In this document: in pieces, positions 1 through 4,600 of the stretch
How the letters are laid out: every line of letters starts with the position of its first letter
How positions within the stretch are numbered: the stretch's first letter is position 1
Assembly: GCA_002348005.1 (NCBI GenBank)
Contig: DDYQ01000007.1
Coordinates: 1-6,851 of the forward strand
DNA length: 6,851 nucleotides
Direction: 5' to 3'
DNA from: Desulfobacteraceae bacterium UBA2230
GTDB lineage: Bacteria; Desulfobacterota; Desulfobacteria; Desulfobacterales; Desulfosarcinaceae
Notes under the pieces: model-generated
The model's database searches: none
What the model was told of the DNA's origin: nothing
What the model saw: the letters and a program-made list of their open reading frames with translations, nothing else
Position numbers and translations under genes: made by a program

Positions 1-212
1 GCCACATCGAGTCATATTGCCAGCTGGATGCAGAATGCCTGCAACTACTGCGCGGTGCCATCCTGAAATTGGGCTTGTCCGCCCGGGCGGCTAACCGGGT
101 AATCAAAATAGGACGCACCATTGCCGATCTGGATGGCCAAAAAAGCATAGACGCCGATCACCTGGCCGAAGCCATACAGTACCGCAGCCTGGACCGCTAT
201 TTCGGAGAATGA
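1..212 (+). CDS. comM: YifB/ComM-family Mg-chelatase-like AAA+ protein, C-terminal fragment
   Basis: Only the last 69 codons are in the window. The frame begins at base 3 and ends at TGA 210-212, and the gene continues off the left edge. The visible part reads as the C-terminal helical (Mg_chelatase_C) domain of the family, with the typical strings LGLSARAANRVIKIGRTIAD and HLAEAIQYRSLDRYF ending a few residues before the stop. Family knowledge: full-length members are about 500 residues, combine a Lon-protease-like N-terminal domain with an AAA+ ATPase core, and in naturally competent bacteria ComM acts as a branch-migration helicase during integration of incoming DNA. The ATPase motifs lie outside the window, so activity cannot be judged here. 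No obvious terminator follows. The next gene has its own promoter 150 bases downstream, so the two are probably separate units. Confidence 0.92.
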   Translation, partial: HIESYCQLDAECLQLLRGAILKLGLSARAANRVIKIGRTIADLDGQKSIDADHLAEAIQYRSLDRYFGE

Positions 213-362
213 CTCCACCGGTTTCAGCGCGGAACTCGGTCACGGATCGAGCGGCGGGCTTTACTCTCCGGCGCCGGCAAGGGGCAAGGACTGCAAACAT
301 GCATCAAATGGATCTTTTTAAAGGGAGTAACTTGAAAACCCCTGACCACCAATGATTAGCTG

Positions 363-391
363 TTGACAACACTATATCAAGACTGTAAATG
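363..391 (+). promoter_or_regulatory. Sigma70-like promoter of the HU gene
   Basis: A perfect -35 hexamer TTGACA lies at 363-368. Two overlapping -10 candidates follow: TGTAAA at 384-389 (15-base spacer, 4 of 6 consensus matches) and TAAATG at 386-391 (17-base spacer, 3 of 6 matches). Transcription would start near 395-400, giving a 5' leader of about 50 bases before the HU start at 450. The perfect -35 box and the well-placed single gene downstream support the call. The exact -10 is uncertain. The preceding bases 213-362 hold nothing else I can support. Confidence 0.6.
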
Positions 392-449
392 CGATCTAGA
401 ACCGTATTGGGCGCGTCTTTCGTTGATTCTTAAGCAAGGAGGAGTTCAG

Positions 450-722
450 ATGACAAAAGCGGAAATCGTCGAGAAAATGGCCAAGGAAGCAGGGATTACC
501 AAGGCAGCGGCACAGAGCGCGTTGGAATCGTTCGTGGACAGCGTGACCAAAACCTTGAAGAAGAAAGACGGCAAGGTCACTCTGGTCGGGTTCGGGACAT
601 TCCAGAAGGGCCGCCGTAAAGCGCGCAAGGGCAGAAATCCGCAGACCGGGGAAGTTATCAAGATCAAAGCCTCTAACGTCGTCAAGTTCAAACCCGGCAA
701 GAAACTTAAAGACTCCATCTAG
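450..722 (+). CDS. hup: HU-family histone-like DNA-binding protein
   Basis: This is a complete 90-residue protein, the normal length for HU. The ATG at 450 is chosen because AGGAGG sits a few bases upstream (438-443) and because the translated N-terminus MTKAEIVEKMA is the standard HU start. The open frame further upstream (to 363) is only leader. Features seen: an N-terminal helical dimerisation part (residues 1-40), the GFGTF turn (47-51), the basic beta-arm with GRNPQTGE (61-68) whose Pro64 is the intercalating proline that kinks DNA, and a C-terminal FKPGKKLK (80-87). Family knowledge: HU dimers bind and bend DNA with little sequence specificity, compact the nucleoid and assist replication, repair and recombination. 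The gene stands alone between its own promoter and a strong terminator. Nothing separates HU-alpha, HU-beta or a single-copy HU here, so only the generic symbol is given. Confidence 0.96.
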   Translation: MTKAEIVEKMAKEAGITKAAAQSALESFVDSVTKTLKKKDGKVTLVGFGTFQKGRRKARKGRNPQTGEVIKIKASNVVKFKPGKKLKDSI

Positions 723-752
723 ATTTTTCAATTCACAGTTTCAGTACACCCG

Positions 753-792
753 AAAAAAGGCAGCTTGATCGTTCCTCAAAGCTGCTTTTTTT
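753..792 (+). terminator. Rho-independent terminator after the HU gene
   Basis: The stem pairs GCAGCTTGA (760-768) with TCAAAGCTGC (776-785), one bulged base, around a 7-base loop. It is followed by an uninterrupted seven-T run (786-792). An A-run (753-758) precedes the stem and can pair with the T-run, so the structure could also act in the opposite direction. It lies about 30 bases after the HU stop codon. Confidence 0.92.
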
Positions 793-1027
793 ATTGCCCG
801 TCGCAGGATTGCGATCGCAGAAATTGCAGCATTCATGCGACGGCGGGTCAATTATCGATGGGTGTAATACAGACTACAGTAAAACATCGAGAAAGGCGGG
901 ACGGACCATCCGGAAATGAAAGGAATGGTTCAGTCGGCCGACCAAGACAATATTGAAAATGGTCCGGTCCTCTGGTATTTGTTATAACTCGAGACGGAAA
1001 ATTTCGTCACTTGCATGAGGCCAGAAA
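793..1027. other. Gene-free stretch between HU terminator and ECF sigma gene
   Basis: I see no credible gene here on either strand. The stretch presumably holds the promoter of the sigma/anti-sigma unit, but no confident hexamer pair is visible. The best guesses are TTGAAA (953-958) with a poor -10 TATTTG (976-981) at 17 bases, and an isolated TATAAC at 983-988. The notable content is the set of palindromes listed separately at 902-966. GAGG at 1017-1020 is the likely ribosome binding site of the sigma gene, 7 bases before its ATG. Confidence 0.5.
902..966. repeat. Inverted repeat with internal 10-bp palindrome upstream of sigma gene
   Basis: CGGACCAT (902-909) is repeated in exact inverse as ATGGTCCG (959-966). 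Between them lies a perfect 10-base palindrome GTCGGCCGAC (933-942). The elements sit 60-125 bases before the ECF sigma start, where operators or alternative promoter elements would be expected. The sequence supports the symmetry only. A role in regulation is inference, and the arms are short enough to arise by chance in GC-rich DNA. Confidence 0.4.
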
Positions 1028-1597
1028 ATGCCCTCTCCAGCCAGTATGCCGGACCCGGAACAGTGGGTCGATTTGTTCGGAAATTACTTGTACCGCTTTG
1101 CCGTTACACGGGTTGCGGATCCCGATACGGCCCAGGATCTGGTTCAGGAAGCGTTGGTTGCGGCAGTCCAATCGTACCGACAATTCGAAGGTCGTTCGGC
1201 GATCAAGACCTGGCTGACCGCGATCCTCAAACGCAAAATCGTGGATTACTACCGGCGTAAAAGGAGCCATACTGAGACTGATATCGAGACGATAAGTGTA
1301 GATTCGTTTGATGACAGCGGCCACTGGCGTACGCTGCCCAACAATTGGGTGGTGAATCCCGGCGCGGCTTACGAACAAAAGGAGTTCATGGAGGTTCTGT
1401 ATCAATGTCTTGCAAATTTACCGGCCCGGCTCGCGGAGATCTTTATGCTGCGGGAGTTCGAAGAAATGGATACCGAGGCCATTTGCAAGCAGCTCGATAT
1501 CAGCGAATCGAACAGCTGGGTCATGCTTTTTCGGGCCCGTATGCAGCTGCGTAAATGTCTTGAGCATAACTGGATGGTCACTGAAAAGGGGAAGTAA
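1028..1597 (+). CDS. RNA polymerase sigma-70 factor, ECF subfamily
   Basis: This is a 189-residue protein, the normal size for an ECF (group 4) sigma factor carrying only regions 2 and 4. Region 2 spans about residues 15-80 and contains the AQDLVQEAL core-binding helix (35-43) and FEGRSAIKTWLTAILKRKIVDYYR (53-76), which would contact the -10 element. A short acidic linker (82-115) follows. Region 4 spans about 122-182, with the LPARLAEIFMLREFEEMDTE helix (131-150) and the ICKQLDISESNSWVMLFRAR helix-turn-helix (152-171) for the -35 element. The C-terminal part resembles the TIGR02943-type subgroup, from memory. The start at 1028 is preceded by GAGG at 7 bases; an in-frame ATG at 1046 lacks a binding site. 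The stop is one base before the next gene, which encodes its probable anti-sigma factor, so the sigma is likely held inactive until a signal releases it. The target promoters are unknown. Confidence 0.93.
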   Translation: MPSPASMPDPEQWVDLFGNYLYRFAVTRVADPDTAQDLVQEALVAAVQSYRQFEGRSAIKTWLTAILKRKIVDYYRRKRSHTETDIETISVDSFDDSGHWRTLPNNWVVNPGAAYEQKEFMEVLYQCLANLPARLAEIFMLREFEEMDTEAICKQLDISESNSWVMLFRARMQLRKCLEHNWMVTEKGK

Positions 1598-1598
1598 A

Positions 1599-1874
1599 AT
1601 GGGTTTCTGGATGATTAACTGTAAACAGTATGCCGAGCTTGTTTCCGCGAGGATGGACCGGCACGTTACAACCGGTAACCGCTTAGCCATAAAGCTGCAC
1701 GAATGGCTCTGCCCGCCGTGTCAGCGGGTTGCCAAACAGTTTACTTTCCTGCGCGAGGCCTGCAGGTACGTACCCCCGGAAGCGGAAAGCCAGGTTGAAG
1801 ACGTGCTTCCGGAAGAGGCTCGCGAACGTATGAGATGCGCCTTGAGAAGATGCATGCAGGGCAAGTCAGAATAA
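1599..1874 (+). CDS. Short zinc-binding (ZAS/zf-HC2 type) anti-sigma factor
   Basis: A 91-residue soluble protein begins one base after the sigma stop, with the AAAGGGG binding site at the 3' end of the sigma gene, so translation is probably coupled. The N-terminal half matches the zf-HC2/ZAS pattern: Cys8, then H34-E-W-L-C38-P-P-C41, the HxxxCxxC zinc motif, followed by QRVAKQFTFLREACR (42-56). The remainder (57-91) is charged and helical with no membrane segment. Family knowledge: such proteins bind the partner ECF sigma and block its contact with core polymerase. In some members (RsrA, ChrR) oxidants, heavy metals or singlet oxygen disturb the zinc site and release sigma. A redox or metal signal is inferred here from the motif and the one-base linkage to the sigma gene. 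The protein is short and lacks a C-terminal sensor domain, unlike ChrR. The open frame extends upstream of 1599 but that part lies inside the sigma gene. Confidence 0.88.
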   Translation: MGFWMINCKQYAELVSARMDRHVTTGNRLAIKLHEWLCPPCQRVAKQFTFLREACRYVPPEAESQVEDVLPEEARERMRCALRRCMQGKSE

Positions 1875-1885
1875 AACCTTGGCGA

Positions 1886-2353
1886 TCACCTCTGGGAGGC
1901 AAAAAAATCTTCCAGTACGCGGCAAATGGTCTCCGAAGAAAACCCCCTTCTATAAAGAAACCGGTAAAGTTTAATCTTATCCCTGGAAGGGTCAGCCGAA
2001 AGCGCCCGTCCGTTAACTTTCCTGCACAACGCATCTCGGCAGCCTTCTAATTCGTTTTCTCCAAGCCCGGCGGACTCAAGGGCCGCTTCAACGATCTCCG
2101 GTGCGAGTTCTTTGGTGCTCAACATCCTGCGAATGTAAGCCGTCCCAAAGCCCTTGCGCTTCAATTGCCGAATAACTGTCTGGGCATACGCATCGTCGTT
2201 CAGGTATCCCCACTGCAGGCACCTGTTCACTGACGCTTCAATGTCCGCCGCGGTGAATCCACGATCGGACAATTTACGAACCAATTGGCCGCGGCTGTAC
2301 TGTTTTCTGCCGAGAAGCCGCAGCGCACCATCTAGACATGATTTCGATGACAT
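1886..2353 (-). CDS. recX: Regulatory protein RecX
   Basis: A 155-residue, all-helical, basic protein of normal RecX length. Recognisable RecX elements are ALRLLGRKQYSRGQLVRKL (10-28), the signature WGYLNDDAYA (48-57), the KGFGTAYIRRML repeat (67-78) and the C-terminal FLYRRGFSSETICRVLEDF (132-150), which correspond to the three tandem three-helix repeats of the family. Family knowledge: RecX binds the RecA filament and inhibits or remodels it, limiting recombination and SOS activity. recX often lies beside recA or alaS, but here neither is in view. The start at 2353 fits the family N-terminus, although only a weak GAG lies upstream as a binding site. The gene is downstream of the DUF2892 gene on the same strand with a 70-base gap holding a 14-base palindrome. 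It ends 11 bases from the stop of the convergent anti-sigma gene. I see no clear LexA box. Confidence 0.93.
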   Translation of the reverse strand: MSSKSCLDGALRLLGRKQYSRGQLVRKLSDRGFTAADIEASVNRCLQWGYLNDDAYAQTVIRQLKRKGFGTAYIRRMLSTKELAPEIVEAALESAGLGENELEGCRDALCRKVNGRALSADPSRDKIKLYRFLYRRGFSSETICRVLEDFFASQR

Positions 2354-2379
2354 AAAGCAGGCTCGATTTTCGGTTGTGT

Positions 2380-2393
2380 TCAGCGGCCGCTGA
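2380..2393. repeat. Perfect 14-bp palindrome TCAGCGGCCGCTGA upstream of recX
   Basis: The 14 bases are their own reverse complement, and imperfect symmetry continues outward (GTTCA on the left, TTGAAC on the right). The palindrome lies 27-40 bases before the recX start and 30 bases after the DUF2892 stop. No T-run follows on either strand, so it is not a standard terminator. It could be an operator for a dimeric regulator acting on recX, a weak pause or attenuation site between the two genes, or chance. Confidence 0.5.
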
Positions 2394-2423
2394 TTGAACG
2401 CATGTCCGTATTGCAGCCACGGT

Positions 2424-2624
2424 CTAGAAAGCCCTGCCAGGGGGCAGCCCTAATCTTTTCAGTACGATCGCCAGGGGACAAAATCCGCTGAAGGCGGATT
2501 GCAGCAGATTGGCCCCCACGAAGGCGGTCAAAAAGAGCCAATGGAGGTTGTGCAGCAACGCCAGCAGGATGCTGGCCAGGATCATGACGCCGGCAAATGC
2601 CATTACCACACGGTCAATGACCAT
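2424..2624 (-). CDS. DUF2892 (YgaP-like) small inner-membrane protein
   Basis: This is a 66-residue protein with two predicted membrane helices (about residues 5-24 and 28-48) and the family signature LTAFVGANLLQSAFSGFCPL (32-51), followed by AIVLKRLG. The ATG at 2624 is chosen over an in-frame ATG at 2639 because AAGGAG (2630-2635 on the plus coordinates, read on the minus strand) lies 5 bases before it. The upstream ATG would overlap that site. Family knowledge: this DUF2892 domain forms the membrane part of E. coli YgaP, where it is fused to a rhodanese domain. Stand-alone copies are common and their function is not established; a link to sulfur-compound handling is only suggested by fusions. 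Cys49 in GFCP is conserved in the family as I recall it. The gene is transcribed towards recX and away from the zinc-ribbon gene. Confidence 0.9.
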   Translation of the reverse strand: MVIDRVVMAFAGVMILASILLALLHNLHWLFLTAFVGANLLQSAFSGFCPLAIVLKRLGLPPGRAF

Positions 2625-2687
2625 AAGTTCTCCTTTCATTTTAGTTCAATTTTTCATAGGCTCCATGAGTCGGTTGCTGCAGAAAGG

Positions 2688-2708
2688 TTACATCCCGGGA
2701 GGGTGTAA
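2688..2708. repeat. Hairpin TTACA(T)CCC / GGGTGTAA
   Basis: TTACATCCC (2688-2696) pairs with GGGTGTAA (2701-2708) through eight base pairs with one bulged T, around a 4-base loop GGGA. It lies 64-84 bases before the DUF2892 start, in its probable leader or promoter region, and between divergent genes. There is no T-run, so it is not a terminator. An operator or leader structure is possible. Confidence 0.4.
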
Positions 2709-2753
2709 ATCAAGGCAGCAATTGACCCGAAAAGCGGCGTTTCGAGAACCTCT

Positions 2754-2770
2754 CGATCCTTTGAGGATCG
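2754..2770. repeat. Short perfect hairpin CGATCCT-TTG-AGGATCG
   Basis: A 7-base-pair perfect stem with a 3-base loop sits in the middle of the divergent intergenic region. It contains the first two of six GATC tetranucleotides found between 2755 and 2905. No T-run follows on either strand. The rest of 2625-2924 contains no gene I can support, only the start signals of the two flanking genes. Confidence 0.4.
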
Positions 2771-2854
2771 GGGAAGGTACGGCATTGGCGGATCGCAGGA
2801 TCTGGCTTTATCTGAAGCAGGATACACTAATGATCTGAACAGCTTGATAGGTGT

Positions 2855-2882
2855 TTGACAACCCATGATAGCGCCTTAACTT
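2855..2882 (+). promoter_or_regulatory. Probable sigma70-like promoter of the zinc-ribbon gene
   Basis: A perfect TTGACA lies at 2855-2860, followed by a weak -10 (TTAACT at 2876-2881 or TAACTT at 2877-2882, each 3 of 6 matches, spacers 15 and 16). The leader to the ATG at 2925 would be about 35 bases and includes AGGAG at 2912-2916, 8 bases before the start. A consensus-like TATAAT at 2917-2922 lies too close to the ATG to serve this gene. The same TTGACAAC octamer begins the HU promoter at 363. Confidence 0.5.
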
Positions 2883-2924
2883 TAGCGAGTTTTTTTGTGC
2901 GGATCTTGTACAGGAGTATAATTC

Positions 2925-3602
2925 ATGACGATTGAAACCAGACAAGAATACCTTGAACGCGTTTTGGCGATGCAGAAGCCCAAATGTCCTCACTGTCAGG
3001 AAGAGATGAAGTTGTGGGAAGTGCCCCCGATCAATTTTTCCGACGGTCTGGGGTGGGGATCGCCATTTTTATTTCTCTGCTTTAACGACGAATGCCCGCT
3101 GTTTGTAAAAGGCTGGGAGGATCTGGAAGAAAATTTTGCACAGCGTGCCTCCATGCGCTGTCTCAATTATCCGGGGACGGAACAATTCGAATGCATGCCC
3201 GTATTCAGCCGGGCCGGAGGGCAGGGACAGATCGTGGATGAAGAGGTGTTGGCGCAGCAGGAAGCGCTTAAGGAACAAACCAAAAAAGGTTTTTCCATTT
3301 TAGCCACCTGCTATGTCGAAAACGACATGATCACGGTGATGCGCCTGCTCGGCGATGCGTGCGAACCGGTGCGCGTGCGAATCAAGGCCGCTGAAATGCT
3401 CGGAGACTTGGGAGAAGTCGAAGCTGTCGAGCCGATGCGCATCATGAAAGTGGGGAATGAACTTCTCCAGAAGACAATCGACACGGCCGTTACTAAAATT
3501 CATGAGCGCCACGCCACGCGTGAATGCCCCTTCTGCGCCGAAATAATCAAGGCCAGAGCCAGGGTTTGCAAACACTGCGGCAAAGAAGTTGCCGGACTTT
3601 GA
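2925..3602 (+). CDS. Zinc ribbon-HEAT-like-zinc ribbon protein of unknown function
   Basis: A 225-residue soluble protein with a good binding site (AGGAG, 8 bases before ATG). I do not recognise a named family for the whole. The N-terminal part has CPHC (21-24) and C52-FNDE-C57, a four-cysteine ribbon whose spacing and CFNDEC ending resemble phage Ogr/Delta-type zinc fingers. Residues 60-105 are mixed with two further cysteines missing the pattern. Residues about 108-195 are helical and include PVRVRIKAAEMLGDLGEVEA (147-166), a HEAT-repeat-like helix pair. The C-terminus is a second, rubredoxin-like ribbon, C201-PF-C204 then C215-KH-C218. No signal peptide or membrane segment is seen, so a cytoplasmic location is likely. 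Ribbons at both ends plus a helical scaffold suggest a protein- or nucleic-acid-binding adaptor, but this is inference. It appears to be a single-gene unit bounded by its own promoter and the 3612-3663 repeat. Confidence 0.85.
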   Translation: MTIETRQEYLERVLAMQKPKCPHCQEEMKLWEVPPINFSDGLGWGSPFLFLCFNDECPLFVKGWEDLEENFAQRASMRCLNYPGTEQFECMPVFSRAGGQGQIVDEEVLAQQEALKEQTKKGFSILATCYVENDMITVMRLLGDACEPVRVRIKAAEMLGDLGEVEAVEPMRIMKVGNELLQKTIDTAVTKIHERHATRECPFCAEIIKARARVCKHCGKEVAGL

Positions 3603-3611
3603 AGCGCGGAG

Positions 3612-3663
3612 GCTGAAAGCCAAAGGCGGCCAGGCCGCAATTGCTTTCAGCTTTCAGCTGGCC
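3612..3663. repeat. Nested inverted and direct repeats between convergent genes
   Basis: GCTGAAAGC (3612-3620) has two exact inverse copies that overlap by two bases, GCTTTCAGC at 3643-3651 and 3650-3658, forming a direct repeat with a 7-base period. Inside the loop, GCGGC (3627-3631 region) pairs with GCCGC around CAG, and GGCCAG (3628-3633) also pairs with CTGGCC (3658-3663). Alternative stems can therefore form. The repeat starts 10 bases after the zinc-ribbon stop and ends 28 bases before the DMT stop, where a bidirectional terminator would be expected. There is no T-run, so intrinsic termination would be atypical. It may be an interspersed genomic repeat instead. Confidence 0.55.
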
Positions 3664-3690
3664 CTCCCTAAGCCTGAACCCAATTCAGTA

Positions 3691-4593
3691 TTATCGCTCT
3701 TGTTGCGCATCCACGGGGGATCTGGTACGGACAGCGCCGTGCGGTGCGGTGCGCAACATGGCGGCACAGGAAGTCCCCACGATCAACAGCCCGCCGAGCA
3801 GCGCTGAAGAATTGGGTATTTCGCCGAGCAGGATAAATGCCAGGACGATACCGTAAACTGGCTCCAAAGCCGCAATGATGCCGGCCAATTGTACACGCAC
3901 GCTGGAAAGACTATTGATGTAAAGCGCGTGCGCCAGGGCAGTACAAAACAAACCCAGCAGGACAAGCAAAATCAAATCGCCCCAGGTAGGATGCCAGACG
4001 TTCCAGGCGAGCGCCGGGAGCAATGCCAGGCAGGCGAACCCGTTCTGAAAACAGGCAATGACGATGGAACTGTGGCGCTGAACATAGCGGCGATTAAGCA
4101 GCGAAAGCAACGCAAACAGCATCCCTGAAATGATGCCCCATGCAAGGCCCCATGTCCGGTCGGCATTCAGGTCGAAGGGCCAGGCCACTGCCGCAAGACC
4201 GACCATAATGACTGCAGCCGTTATCCCGTCGAACCAGCGGAAGCGTTCCTTAAACAGGATCGGCTCGGCGATAGTCACAAACATCGGAAAAGCGGCATAT
4301 CCAAGCAGACCGACGGCTACTGTGGAAATTCGAATGGCGTGGAAAAAGGTCCACCAATGAAGGGCCAGGATAACGCCCAGCATACCCAGAAGGGGCATTT
4401 CATCCCGGGCGGGCAACTGACGGCGCGCTTTGCCGAACAGCAGCCAGGCTGCAAGCGCGAAGGCGGCAAAAAAGGTTCGGCCGATCACAATCACCAGCGG
4501 CGGGGCAGTCAGAAATTTAGCAAACAGGCCGGCTGTGCCAAAGAGCAGAACGGCCACGTGCAATCCAAGCAGCGCAGATCGGGTGCGGCGCAT
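3691..4593 (-). CDS. EamA/DMT-superfamily transporter (10 membrane helices)
   Basis: This is a 300-residue, very hydrophobic protein with about ten membrane helices (roughly 7-27, 32-54, 67-84, 89-108, 122-139, 148-167, 175-194, 206-226, 235-256, 262-280), organised as two EamA repeats. The repeat signatures AEPILFKERF (109-118) and LEPVYGIVLAFILLGE (243-258) are visible. Basic residues at the N-terminus and the hydrophilic tail from 281 fit cytoplasmic ends. Family knowledge: drug/metabolite transporters of this type export amino acids, nucleosides or other small metabolites by proton exchange. The substrate cannot be read from sequence. The start lies 7 bases after the gpmI stop, and a GGAG within the gpmI 3' end sits 12 bases before the ATG (longer than ideal), so it is probably co-transcribed with gpmI. 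The metabolic link to glycolysis is unclear and the pairing may be merely positional. Confidence 0.9.
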   Translation of the reverse strand: MRRTRSALLGLHVAVLLFGTAGLFAKFLTAPPLVIVIGRTFFAAFALAAWLLFGKARRQLPARDEMPLLGMLGVILALHWWTFFHAIRISTVAVGLLGYAAFPMFVTIAEPILFKERFRWFDGITAAVIMVGLAAVAWPFDLNADRTWGLAWGIISGMLFALLSLLNRRYVQRHSSIVIACFQNGFACLALLPALAWNVWHPTWGDLILLVLLGLFCTALAHALYINSLSSVRVQLAGIIAALEPVYGIVLAFILLGEIPNSSALLGGLLIVGTSCAAMLRTAPHGAVRTRSPVDAQQER

Positions 4594-4600
4594 TGTGCTT

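Noticed and set aside
299..355. An 18-codon plus-strand frame (ATG 299, TGA 353-355) just before the HU promoter, with AAGG about 9 bases upstream.
   Set aside because: It is too short to distinguish from chance, has no recognisable composition, and lies between a gene end and a promoter. No further support.
765..956. A 63-codon plus-strand frame after the HU gene.
   Set aside because: It begins inside the HU terminator, lacks a binding site and resembles no protein; it is non-coding.
2431..2450. A CTGCC/GGCAG hairpin at the 3' end of the DUF2892 gene followed on the minus strand by a short T-rich stretch.
   Set aside because: The stem is only five base pairs and lies within the coding sequence; the T-run (TTTCT) is too short for a convincing terminator.
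2917..2922. A consensus TATAAT just before the zinc-ribbon gene.
   Set aside because: It lies two bases before the ATG and overlaps the space after the ribosome binding site, so it cannot be the -10 of this gene; no matching -35 is present.
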